Below the pieces are notes generated by a model. It saw nothing but the letters and a program-made list of their open reading frames with translations, did not search any database and was not told the DNA's origin. A stretch of DNA of 64,000 bases from Solirubrobacter sp035555675 (GTDB lineage: Bacteria; Actinomycetota; Thermoleophilia; Solirubrobacterales; Solirubrobacteraceae): positions 1 through 64,000 of the forward strand of contig DATMGH010000067.1 of assembly GCA_035555675.1 (NCBI GenBank). The letters are read 5' to 3'. Position 1 is the stretch's first letter. The number at the start of each line of letters is the position of its first letter. Positions 44,474-52,320 of the stretch are shown piece by piece. A program made the translations under genes and the position numbers.

Positions 44474-44527
44474 GGAAGCTCACACGTCGTTACCGTTCAC
44501 GCCAGCACCGTTTCCAGGAGTACGCAG

Positions 44528-45559
44528 ATGATGATCGTCATGAAGCCGACGGCCACGGAGGAGGACATCCAGTCCGTCATTTCCCGCATCGAGAGCTGCG
44601 GGGCCCGCGCGCATCCGTCGCGCGGCGAGGAAGTGACCGTGATCGGCGCCGTCGGCGACCGCGAGCACGTGCAGCGGCTCGGGCTCGAGGGGCACTCGGG
44701 CGTCGAGCAGGTCGTCCCGATCCTCAAGCCGTACAAGCTGTCCTCACGCCAGTTCGCGGCTCATGGCGAACGCACGGTGATCGAGATCGACGGCCGAAAG
44801 ATCGGCGGCGAGCACTTCTCGATGATCGCGGGCCCCTGCACGGTCGAGTCGCGCGACCAGGTGCTGACGGCCGCGCACGCGGTCGCCTCCGCGGGCGCGT
44901 CGATGTTCCGGGGCGGCGCCTACAAGCCGCGCTCGTCGCCGTACAGCTTCCAGGGCCTCGGGCAGGAGGGCCTGCACCTGCTCGCCGAAGCCAAGGCGCA
45001 GACCGGGCTGCCGATCGTCACCGAGCTGATGGACGCGCGCGACGTCGAGCCGATCCTCGAGGTCGCGGACGTGATCCAGGTCGGCGCCCGCAACATGCAG
45101 AACTACCCGCTGCTGGCCGAGATCGGCCGCACGGGCAAGCCGGTCCTGATGAAGCGCGGGCTCTCCTCGACGCTCGAGGAGCTGCTGATGGCCGCCGAGT
45201 ACGTCCTCAAGGAGGGCAACCCGAACGTGATGCTGTGCGAGCGCGGCATCCGCACGTTCGAGACGTCCTACCGCTTCACGCTCGACATCATGGCCGTGCC
45301 GATGCTCAAGGAGCTCTCGCACCTGCCGGTGATCGTCGACCCGTCGCACGCCCCGGGCCGCCGCGACATGGTGCTGCCGCTGTCGCTGGCCGCGGCCGCG
45401 GTGGGCGCGGACGGCATCATCGTCGAGGTCCACCCGAACCCCGAAGAGGCGATCTGCGACGGCCCGCAGCAGATCTACACGGACGCGTTCGCGTCCTACC
45501 TCGAGCAGGTGGAGCGCGCGGCGGCGGTGGCCGGCAAGGTCCTGAGCGCCGCCGCGTGA
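44528..45559 (+). CDS. aroF: 3-deoxy-7-phosphoheptulonate (DAHP) synthase, type I-beta
   Basis: First enzyme of the shikimate pathway, joining PEP and erythrose 4-phosphate. 343 residues: an N-terminal ferredoxin-like regulatory domain (MIVMKPTATEEDIQSVISRIE) as in Thermotoga and Bacillus-type enzymes, which gives feedback inhibition, and a KDO8P-synthase-like barrel with MIAGPCTVES, FRGGAYKPRSSPYSFQG, VIQVGARNMQNYPLL and VDPSHAPGRRD. Start ATG 44528 (44531 also possible) follows CAGGAG by 8 nt. Preceded by an apparent aromatic attenuator. GTGA overlap with tyrA. Confidence 0.95.
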   Translation: MMIVMKPTATEEDIQSVISRIESCGARAHPSRGEEVTVIGAVGDREHVQRLGLEGHSGVEQVVPILKPYKLSSRQFAAHGERTVIEIDGRKIGGEHFSMIAGPCTVESRDQVLTAAHAVASAGASMFRGGAYKPRSSPYSFQGLGQEGLHLLAEAKAQTGLPIVTELMDARDVEPILEVADVIQVGARNMQNYPLLAEIGRTGKPVLMKRGLSSTLEELLMAAEYVLKEGNPNVMLCERGIRTFETSYRFTLDIMAVPMLKELSHLPVIVDPSHAPGRRDMVLPLSLAAAAVGADGIIVEVHPNPEEAICDGPQQIYTDAFASYLEQVERAAAVAGKVLSAAA

Positions 45560-46617
45560 AGGTCGCCGTCGCCGGCGTGGGGCTGATCGGGGGGTCGATC
45601 GGCCTCGCCGCCCACCAGCGCCTCGGGGCGCACGTGAGCGGCTACGACCCGTCGCCGGCGGCGCGCGACGCCGCGCTCGAACGGGGCGCGGTGGCCGAAG
45701 TGCACGACTCGATCCCCGCGGCCGTCGCGGGGGCCGACATCGTGTTCGTGGCCGCGCCCGTGCAGACCCTGGCCGCGACCGTGCGCGAGGCGCTCGACAG
45801 CTCGCCCGAGCCGTGCGTCGTCACCGACGTCGGCTCGGTCAAGCGCGCGGTCGCCGGCGCGATCGACGATCCGCGCTTCATCGGCGGGCACCCGCTGGCG
45901 GGCGCGGAGACGTCGGGCGTCGAGCACGCGCGGCCGGACCTCTTCCAGGACGCCACCTGGTACCTGACGCCGACCGCGGCCACGCGCGGCACCGCGTACG
46001 AGCAGCTGCACCGGGTGATCACGCGGCTCGGCGCGTGGCCGAGCGCGATCGAGCCGGACGCGCACGATGTCCTGATGGCGTCGGTCAGCCACCTCCCGCA
46101 CGTGCTGGCCAACGTGCTCGTCGCGCAGACCGCGCGCGTGCTCAGCGCGGAGGGCGAGCGGCTGCCCGCCACCGGCCCGTCGTTTCGCGACCTCACGCGC
46201 GTGGCGGGAGCGAACACGGTCATCTGGGGTGGGATCTACCGCGCCAACGCGGACGCGCTGGTGGCGGCGATCGACGACCTGGTGACGCGCCTGACGTCCG
46301 TCCGCGACGGGCTCACGGGCGGCGACGACGCCGCGATCGCGGCGTGGAACGACGCCGCGCGCGACGACCGCCGGCGGCTGCTGGAGTCAGACCTCGCGGG
46401 CGGCGAGGTGCGCGAGCTGCGCGTGCTGGTCCCGAACCGGCCCGGCAGCGTGGCCGAGATCGCGCTCGCGCTCGGCCGCGCGACGATCGACATCGTGGAC
46501 ATGAGCCTGTATCCCTCGGGCAGCTCGGGCACCGTCGCGCTCTGGATCCGCAGCGGCGTCCTCGCCGAGGCGGAGCGGCTGGTGCGCGGCCTGGGCCTGG
46601 AAGTGGTGCGGGCATGA
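45556..46617 (+). CDS. tyrA: prephenate dehydrogenase with ACT domain
   Basis: Oxidative decarboxylation of prephenate (or arogenate) on the way to tyrosine. 353 residues from the GTG of a GTGA overlap: NAD(P)-binding VAGVGLIGGSIG, then the GGHPLAGAETSGV and SHLPHVLANVL segments of the catalytic domain, and a C-terminal ACT domain (about 280-350, ELRVLVPNRPGSVAEIALALG) for amino acid feedback. AroF, TyrA and AroA sit in pathway-linked order. Confidence 0.94.
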   Translation: MKVAVAGVGLIGGSIGLAAHQRLGAHVSGYDPSPAARDAALERGAVAEVHDSIPAAVAGADIVFVAAPVQTLAATVREALDSSPEPCVVTDVGSVKRAVAGAIDDPRFIGGHPLAGAETSGVEHARPDLFQDATWYLTPTAATRGTAYEQLHRVITRLGAWPSAIEPDAHDVLMASVSHLPHVLANVLVAQTARVLSAEGERLPATGPSFRDLTRVAGANTVIWGGIYRANADALVAAIDDLVTRLTSVRDGLTGGDDAAIAAWNDAARDDRRRLLESDLAGGEVRELRVLVPNRPGSVAEIALALGRATIDIVDMSLYPSGSSGTVALWIRSGVLAEAERLVRGLGLEVVRA

Positions 46618-46629
46618 CAAGGAGACTTC

Positions 46630-47916
46630 GTGAACCGACGCTTTGAGCCCTCCGGTCCGCTTCGCGGCACGCTGCGCGCGCCCGGCGACAAGTCGCTGTC
46701 GCACCGCGCGGCGCTGTTCGGGGCGATGTGCGACGAGCCGGTGCAGGTCACCGGGTACCTCGACGCGGCCGACACGCGCTCGACGCTCGACGCCGTGCGC
46801 GTGTGCGGCGCGCTGGTCGAGGAGCGCGCGGACGCGCTGACGATCCGCGGCCCGGGTCTCCGCGCGGCCGCGGAGGCGCACATCGACGTCGGCAACGCCG
46901 GCACGCTGATGCGGCTCGCGCCCGGCTGGCTGGCCGGGCAGCCCGGCGGCGTCTGGACGTTCGACGGCGACGCGTCGATCCGCCGCCGCCCCGTCGACCG
47001 GATCGCCGCGCCGCTGAGCATGATGGGCGCGCGCATCGACGCCCGCGAGGGCCGCTTCGCGCCGTTCAGCGTGTACGGCTCGCCGCTGCACGGCATCGAG
47101 TACCGGCTGCCGGTGGCCAGCGCGCAGATCAAGTCGTGCGTGCTGATCGCGGGCCTGCTGGCGTCCGGCCCGACGACCGTGGTCGAGCCGGAGCCGAGCC
47201 GCGACCACACGGAGCGGCTGCTGGCCCGCGGCGGCGTCCAGATCGCCCGCGACGGCGAGCGCATCGAGGTCACGCCGCACGACGAGCTCGAGCTGGGCGC
47301 GATCCACGTGCCCGGCGACCCGTCGTCGGCGGCGTTCCACGTCGCCGCGGCGATCCTGGTCCGTGGATCGCGGATCGTGGTCACCGACATGAGCGCGAAC
47401 TGGACGCGCACCGGGTTCATCCGGATCGCCGAGCGCATGGGCGCGGTCGTCGTCGGCGACCTGGAGCCGGCGGGGACGATCGCCGCCGACGAGCCGGTGT
47501 GCGAGCTCGACGTCGCGTCCGGCCCGCTGGTCGGCACCACGGTCGAGCCGCACGAGGTCCCGCTGGCGATCGACGAGCTGCCGCTGGTCGCGCTGCTCGG
47601 CTGCTTCGCGGAGGGGGAGACGGTCGTGCGCGGCGCGCAGGAGCTGCGGGTCAAGGAGTCCGACCGGATCGCGACCGTGGTCGACGGCCTGCGCGGCCTC
47701 GGCGCCGAGATCGAGGCGACCGAGGACGGGTTCGTCGTGACCGGGACGGGCGGCCTGCGCGGCGGCGCGATCGAGGCCCACGGCGACCACCGGCTGGCGA
47801 TGCTCGGCGCGGTCGCGGGGCTCGCGTCGCGCGACGGCGTCGAAGTGGTCGGGATGGACGCCGCCGCGGTGTCCTACCCGGGCTTCGAAGCGGACCTGGC
47901 GGCGCTCATGCGTTAG
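46630..47916 (+). CDS. aroA: 3-phosphoshikimate 1-carboxyvinyltransferase (EPSP synthase)
   Basis: Transfers the enolpyruvyl group of PEP to shikimate 3-phosphate. 428 residues; APGDKSLSHRAALFGA, GNAGTLMRL, GDASIRRRPVDRI, VASAQIKSCVLIAGL and ELRVKESDRI are characteristic. The start is the GTG at 46630, 5 nt after AAGGAG (46619-46624). Ends the aromatic series. Confidence 0.96.
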   Translation: MNRRFEPSGPLRGTLRAPGDKSLSHRAALFGAMCDEPVQVTGYLDAADTRSTLDAVRVCGALVEERADALTIRGPGLRAAAEAHIDVGNAGTLMRLAPGWLAGQPGGVWTFDGDASIRRRPVDRIAAPLSMMGARIDAREGRFAPFSVYGSPLHGIEYRLPVASAQIKSCVLIAGLLASGPTTVVEPEPSRDHTERLLARGGVQIARDGERIEVTPHDELELGAIHVPGDPSSAAFHVAAAILVRGSRIVVTDMSANWTRTGFIRIAERMGAVVVGDLEPAGTIAADEPVCELDVASGPLVGTTVEPHEVPLAIDELPLVALLGCFAEGETVVRGAQELRVKESDRIATVVDGLRGLGAEIEATEDGFVVTGTGGLRGGAIEAHGDHRLAMLGAVAGLASRDGVEVVGMDAAAVSYPGFEADLAALMR

Positions 47917-47927
47917 TCCGCGCACGC

Positions 47928-47950
47928 TTGTTCTATTCTAAGTAGAACAA
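47928..47950. promoter_or_regulatory. palindromic operator and -10 box of the gntR operon
   Basis: A perfect 8-bp inverted repeat, TTGTTCTA (47928-47935) and TAGAACAA (47943-47950), with a 7-nt spacer. The A of the gntR ATG is its last base. TATTCT (47934-47939) inside it is a fair -10 box, so a bound repressor would block the promoter. The site is much AT-richer than its surroundings. YtrA-type GntR regulators commonly repress their own operon from such sites. Confidence 0.7.
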
Positions 47951-48306
47951 TGCTGCTGCGCGTCGATCCCTCGCTCTCCGTCGCTCTGCACGAGCAGATC
48001 GCCGGCGGCATCCGCGAGGCGATCGCCGCCGGCGACGTGGCGGACGGCGAACGGCTCCCGGCCGCCCGGACGCTGGCGACGTCGCTGAACGTCAACGTGC
48101 ACACGGTGCTGCGCGCGTACGGCGATCTGCGTGACGCCGGGCTGCTCGAGCTGCGGCGCGGGCGCGGCGCGGTCGTGCGCGCGGGGGACCTCGCGCGCCG
48201 GCGGCTGACCGTCGCGCAGCTCGCGCGCGAGCTGGTCGCCGCCGCGCGGGCGCACGGCATTTCCGACCGGGAGATCGTCGACCTCGTCAAGGAGGCCCAG
48301 AGATGA
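47950..48306 (+). CDS. GntR family regulator, YtrA type
   Basis: 118 residues: one N-terminal winged HTH (ALHEQIAGGIREAIAAGDVADGERLPAARTLATSLNVNVHTVLRAYGDLRDAG) and a short C-terminal helical tail, the size of the YtrA subfamily that often controls an adjacent membrane protein or ABC transporter. The ATG overlaps an inverted repeat and a -10 box, so it is probably leaderless and self-regulated. The following membrane protein gene overlaps its stop (ATGA). Confidence 0.88.
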   Translation: MLLRVDPSLSVALHEQIAGGIREAIAAGDVADGERLPAARTLATSLNVNVHTVLRAYGDLRDAGLLELRRGRGAVVRAGDLARRRLTVAQLARELVAAARAHGISDREIVDLVKEAQR

Positions 48307-49259
48307 AGCGACGCATCGTGCTCTTCGCGCCGGCGCTCGCGCTGGTGCTCGTCGTCGCCGTGCCGCTGCTGGCGGCCGGCCGGCTGCCGGACCCACTGGC
48401 CACGCACTTCAACGACGGGCCGGACGGGCACACCGGCGCGGCCGCGTTCACGACCGGCGTCGCGGTGTTCGTGGCGATCGCGTGGGCGTTCCTGCTGCGC
48501 CAGGGGCACGTGCGGCCCGCCGGGCTGCGGCTGACGCTCGCGTCCTGGGTGTGGGCGGCGGTCGCGTTCGCGGCCGGGATCGAAGTGATGACCGTGGTCG
48601 CCAACCTCGACGCCGCGACCTGGCGCGACGCGAGCCTCCCGTTCTGGGCGGTGCTCGCGCCGTTGGCGGCCGGCGCCGCGGCGGGCTTCGGGGCGCACGC
48701 GCTCGAACGCCACCTTCCGGCCGCGGTCGTGCACGCGCCGGCGGCGCGCGCGAGCGTCGGCCTGCGCCCGGGCGAGCTGGCGGTCTGGAGCGCCCGCGTC
48801 CGCGGCCGCCTCGCGATGCTCGCCGCCGCGGCGGTCAGCGTCGGCCTGGTGCTCGCGGGCGTGCTCAGCGGGAACTGGTGGCTGGCCGTCCTGTCCCTGC
48901 CGATCGGCCTCGCGTGCGCGTCGGTCTCGGAGATCGTCGCGACCGTCGACCGGCGCGGCCTGACGATCGCCTACGGCCCGCTCGGCTGGCCGCGCCAGAC
49001 CGTGCCGCTGGACGCGATCGACGTGGTCGAGCCGACCGAGATCGACCCGTGGCGGGTCGGCGGCTGGGGCTACCGCAAGGTGCCCGGCCGCGCCGCGACC
49101 GCGGTGGTGATCCGCGCGGGGGAGGGCATCCGCGTCCGGCGCCACGACGGCACCGAGCTGCTCGTCACCCTCCCGGACGCCGCCACCGCGGCCGGGCTGC
49201 TCAACGACCTTCAGGCGAGCGCGTCGAGCGCCGCGTCGACGTCCGCTTCCGTGTTGTAG
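48303..49259 (+). CDS. DUF1648-domain membrane protein
   Basis: 318 residues. The N-terminal helix is followed by PLATHFNDGPDG, the mark of DUF1648 (as in SdpI and YtrA-operon proteins); five or six membrane segments lie between residues 7 and 205 and a soluble beta-rich tail with a PH-like pattern (GLTIAYGPLGWPRQTVPLDAIDVVEP) closes it. SdpI-type proteins give immunity against membrane-active peptides, a possible role. Its last 49 nt overlap the convergent aminotransferase gene. Confidence 0.8.
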   Translation: MKRRIVLFAPALALVLVVAVPLLAAGRLPDPLATHFNDGPDGHTGAAAFTTGVAVFVAIAWAFLLRQGHVRPAGLRLTLASWVWAAVAFAAGIEVMTVVANLDAATWRDASLPFWAVLAPLAAGAAAGFGAHALERHLPAAVVHAPAARASVGLRPGELAVWSARVRGRLAMLAAAAVSVGLVLAGVLSGNWWLAVLSLPIGLACASVSEIVATVDRRGLTIAYGPLGWPRQTVPLDAIDVVEPTEIDPWRVGGWGYRKVPGRAATAVVIRAGEGIRVRRHDGTELLVTLPDAATAAGLLNDLQASASSAASTSASVL

Positions 49260-50236
49260 AGGTGAAAGGAGGCGCGCAGGCGCCCCTTGCGCGCGGCGGC
49301 CATGATCCCCGCCCGCGCGAGCTTCTCGGTCGCGTCCGGGACGTCGGAGATGACGATCGCGGAGTCGCCCGGCTCCAGCCCGAGCCCGGCGCGGAAGCGG
49401 TTCGCGAGCGCGAGGTCGTGCGCGTGCACGGTCTCGATACCGATCTCGTTGAGCACGCGCAGCGCCGGCTCGGTCCCGACCCACGAGAACCACGCGGGCG
49501 ACGTGTCGAAGCGGCGCGCGGTGTCCGCCAGCCGCAGCGGCGGGCCGAACTGGTCGCGCAGCGGGTCGACCGCCGCGAACCAGCCCGCCTGGTCGGGCCG
49601 CAGCCGGTCGGCCAGCGCCTCGGCGAGCACCAGGAACGCCGTCCCGCGCGGGGACAGCAGCCACTTGTAGGCCGCGCACGCGACCGCGTCGAACCGCGTC
49701 GCGTCCAGCGGCAGCCAGCCGATCGCGTGCGTCGCGTCGACCACGGTCAGCGCGCCGTGGTGGCGTGCGGCGGCGGCGATGGCGTCGAGCGCCGCGACCT
49801 CGCCGGTCGAGGACTGCACGGCGGAGACCGCGACGACGTCGGTGTCGGCGTCGATCGCCTCGGCCAGCCGCTCCAGCGGCACCACGTCCACGGTCACGCC
49901 GCGCTCCTCCTGAGCCAGGAAGGGGAACAGCAGCGAGACGAACTCGGGCTCCGGCGCCAGCACGCGCGAGCCGTCGGGGATCGCGGCCGCGATCATCGCG
50001 ACCAGCCCGGAGACCGTGGCGCCGACCGCGACCCGGTCGGGCGCGGCGTGGACCATGCGCGCGAACTCGTCGCGCGCCCGCCCGGTCGAGGCGGTCCAGT
50101 GCTCCCAGCTCACGCGCCCGGCGCGCCAGTCGTTCTGGGCCTGCTGGAGCGCGTCCCACGCCGGATCGGGCGGCAGCCCGAAGCTCGCGGTGTTGAGATA
50201 GACCGTCTCGGGGTGCCACAGATCCGGGATCGTCAT
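49211..50236 (-). CDS. class V aminotransferase-like PLP enzyme
   Basis: 341 residues. NTASFGLPP at the start, VSAVQSSTGEVAALDAIAAAA, VVDATHAIGWLPLD and AYKWLLSPRGTAFL with the PLP lysine put it in the class V group near isopenicillin N epimerase and EgtE-like lyases. The reaction cannot be set from sequence: desulfurase, C-S lyase or epimerase are all possible. It is divergent from cmk with a 26-nt gap. Confidence 0.82.
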   Translation of the reverse strand: MTIPDLWHPETVYLNTASFGLPPDPAWDALQQAQNDWRAGRVSWEHWTASTGRARDEFARMVHAAPDRVAVGATVSGLVAMIAAAIPDGSRVLAPEPEFVSLLFPFLAQEERGVTVDVVPLERLAEAIDADTDVVAVSAVQSSTGEVAALDAIAAAARHHGALTVVDATHAIGWLPLDATRFDAVACAAYKWLLSPRGTAFLVLAEALADRLRPDQAGWFAAVDPLRDQFGPPLRLADTARRFDTSPAWFSWVGTEPALRVLNEIGIETVHAHDLALANRFRAGLGLEPGDSAIVISDVPDATEKLARAGIMAAARKGRLRASFHLYNTEADVDAALDALA

Positions 50237-50243
50237 GGGCCCC

Positions 50244-50249
50244 AGGCTA
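50244..50249 (-). promoter_or_regulatory. TANNNT box before the aminotransferase gene
   Basis: TAGCCT on the minus strand, 7 nt before the ATG at 50236; overlaps the cmk box by 2 nt. Confidence 0.3.
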
Positions 50250-50253
50250 AGGT
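50248..50253 (+). promoter_or_regulatory. TANNNT box before cmk
   Basis: TAAGGT, 9 nt before the cmk ATG at 50263, in a 26-nt gap between divergent genes. Confidence 0.35.
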
Positions 50254-50262
50254 CTTTCGGCC

Positions 50263-50880
50263 ATGATCATCGCCATCGACGGTCCCGCGGGAGCCGGAAA
50301 GTCCACGGTCGCGCGCGCCGTCGCCGCGCGGCTCGGCTTCACGTACCTGGACACGGGGGCGATGTACCGCTGCGTCGGCCTGGCGGCGCGCGGCGGCGAC
50401 GCGGGCGTCGTCGCCGAGCGCGTGCGCATCGAGCTGTCGGACCGCGTGCGGCTCGACGGCCGCGACGTGACCGAGGCCATCCGCACGCCGGAGGCGTCCG
50501 AGGCCGCGTCGCACGTGGCCGCCGACCCGGCCGTGCGCGCCGCGCTGGTGCGCAAGCAGCGGGCGATCGTGGCCGCCGGCGACTGGGTCGCCGAGGGGCG
50601 CGACATCGGCACCGCGGTCGCGCCCGACGCCGCGGTGAAGGTCTTTCTGACGGCGTCGCCGGAGGAGCGGGCGCGGCGGCGCGCCGCCGACCTCGGCCTG
50701 CCGGTGCAGGACGTGCTGGACGCCCAGCACGAGCGCGACCGGCGCGATCACGGCGGCGACCGGTCGACGCTCGAACCCCCCAGGGACGCGGTACCGGTCG
50801 ACACCACCGGGCTCACGCTCGACGAGGTCGTCGAGCAGATCGTCACGCTCGCCGTCGAGGCGAAGGAGCTCCAGTCGTGA
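50263..50880 (+). CDS. cmk: cytidylate kinase
   Basis: Phosphorylates CMP/dCMP with ATP. 205 residues, slightly short. P-loop DGPAGAGKST, the substrate loop YLDTGAMYRCVG, and GRDIGTAVAPDA are typical. The gene pair cmk-der after aroA is a conserved bacterial order; here gntR, the DUF1648 gene and the aminotransferase gene have been inserted between. GTGA overlap with der. Confidence 0.95.
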   Translation: MIIAIDGPAGAGKSTVARAVAARLGFTYLDTGAMYRCVGLAARGGDAGVVAERVRIELSDRVRLDGRDVTEAIRTPEASEAASHVAADPAVRAALVRKQRAIVAAGDWVAEGRDIGTAVAPDAAVKVFLTASPEERARRRAADLGLPVQDVLDAQHERDRRDHGGDRSTLEPPRDAVPVDTTGLTLDEVVEQIVTLAVEAKELQS

Positions 50881-52235
50881 AAGTCGCAGTCGTCGGCTAC
50901 CCGAACGTCGGCAAGTCGAGCCTGGTGAACCGGCTCACGCAGAGCCGCGAGGCCGTGGTGCACGAGCGCCCCGGCATCACGCGCGACCGCAAGGAGCTCT
51001 CCACCGACTGGAACGGCCGCAGCTTCACGCTGATCGACACCGGAGGCGTCGACCTCGACGATCCCGATCCGCTCGCGGTCTCGATCCAGGACCAGGCGCG
51101 CGCCGCGCTGGCCGACGCCCAGGTCGCGCTGCTGGTGGTCGACGCGCGGGCCGGCCTGCGCCCCGGCGACCAGGAGATCGCGGAGATCCTGCGCCGCGGG
51201 AACGTGCCGATCGTGGTCGCCGCCAACAAGATCGACTCGCCGAACGACCTGCTGCTGGCGCACGACTTCCACGCGCTCGGGCTCGGCGAGCCGATCGCGG
51301 TGTCCGCCGCCCAGGGCCTCGGCACCGGCGACCTGCTCGACAAGCTGGTCGACCTGCTGCCGGAGGACGACGAGATCCCCGACGACGAGGACGAGGTCGT
51401 CCGGCTGGCCGTGATCGGGCGCCCGAACGTCGGCAAGTCCTCGCTGGTCAACGCGTTCCTCGGCTACGAGCGCGTGATCGTCTCCGACGTCGCCGGCACC
51501 ACGCGCGACGCGATCGACACCAAGATCGAGGTCGACGGGCGCAAGCTCGTGCTGGTCGACACGGCGGGCATCCGCCGCGCGGCCAAGGTGACGGAGTCGG
51601 TCGAGTACTACACGACGCTGCGCTCGCAGCGCGCGGCCGAGCGCGCCGACGTCGCGCTGGTGGTCTGCGACGCCGAGGACGGCGTCACCGCCCAGGACCT
51701 GCGGATCGCCGAGCTGGCGATGAAGTCGGGCTGCGCGACCGCGCTGGTGCTCAACAAGTGGGACCTGACCGGCGGGGCGGGCGACCCGCTCGGGCCGGGC
51801 GGGGGCGTCGGCGCCGCCGAGCTCGACCGCGAGCGCGCGCGGGTCAACCAGAAGCTGCGGCTGCGCCCGCGCGTGCTGACCGCGTCGGCCAAGACCGGCC
51901 GCCACATCGCGCGGCTGCTGACCGAGGCCCTGAGCATCGCCGACCGCGCCCGCCACCGCGTCCCGACGCCGGAGCTCAACCGCTTCCTGGCCGACGTCAC
52001 GCAGGCGCGCCAGCCGCCCGCCAAGCAGGGCCACCGGCTGAAGCTGCTCTACATCGCCCAGGTCGGCGAGGCGCCGCCGCGCTTCGCGATCCAGGTCAAC
52101 TCGCGCCAGCGCGTCACCCGCGATTACGCGTACTTCGTCGAGAACCGGCTGCGCGAGCGCTACGGGCTCGAAGGGGTGCCGGTGATCATCGATTTCGTGG
52201 AGCGACGTAACAGACGAACATCCGAAAGCCGCTAG
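50877..52235 (+). CDS. der: ribosome assembly GTPase Der (EngA)
   Basis: 50S assembly factor with two GTPase domains and a KH-like domain. 452 residues. Domain 1: GYPNVGKSSLVNRL with DTGG and NKID; acidic linker; domain 2: GRPNVGKSSLVNAF with DTAG and NKWD; C-terminal KH-like part from about residue 360. Start GTG in the overlap with cmk. A small insertion DPLGPGGGVGAAELD follows the second NKWD motif. Confidence 0.96.
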   Translation: MKVAVVGYPNVGKSSLVNRLTQSREAVVHERPGITRDRKELSTDWNGRSFTLIDTGGVDLDDPDPLAVSIQDQARAALADAQVALLVVDARAGLRPGDQEIAEILRRGNVPIVVAANKIDSPNDLLLAHDFHALGLGEPIAVSAAQGLGTGDLLDKLVDLLPEDDEIPDDEDEVVRLAVIGRPNVGKSSLVNAFLGYERVIVSDVAGTTRDAIDTKIEVDGRKLVLVDTAGIRRAAKVTESVEYYTTLRSQRAAERADVALVVCDAEDGVTAQDLRIAELAMKSGCATALVLNKWDLTGGAGDPLGPGGGVGAAELDRERARVNQKLRLRPRVLTASAKTGRHIARLLTEALSIADRARHRVPTPELNRFLADVTQARQPPAKQGHRLKLLYIAQVGEAPPRFAIQVNSRQRVTRDYAYFVENRLRERYGLEGVPVIIDFVERRNRRTSESR

Positions 52236-52241
52236 GCTTTT
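52225..52241 (+). terminator. weak terminator-like hairpin at the end of der
   Basis: AAAGCC (52225-52230), loop GCTA, GGCTTT (52235-52240) and one further T. It overlaps the der stop codon. Short stem and short T-run, so only a weak terminator candidate. Confidence 0.35.
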
Positions 52242-52249
52242 CGCCTTCG

Positions 52250-52286
52250 CCCTCGCGCCGATGAGGCCGTCCCGTGCGCGCGAGGG
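52250..52286 (+). promoter_or_regulatory. hairpin in the metK 5' leader
   Basis: A 9-bp GC-rich stem, CCCTCGCGC (52250-52258) with 52278-52286, and a 19-nt loop, in the 85 nt between der and metK. I could not match it to a SAM or SAH riboswitch consensus. It may be a leader structure or promoter-proximal palindrome. Confidence 0.35.
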
Positions 52287-52320
52287 GTAAGCATCGACGC
52301 GGAGCGATCCTCGAGATCTC

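Noticed and set aside
52236..52320. SAM riboswitch before metK
   Set aside because: Only one simple hairpin in 85 nt; no match to SAM-I/IV, SAM-II or SAH consensus elements that I can recognise.
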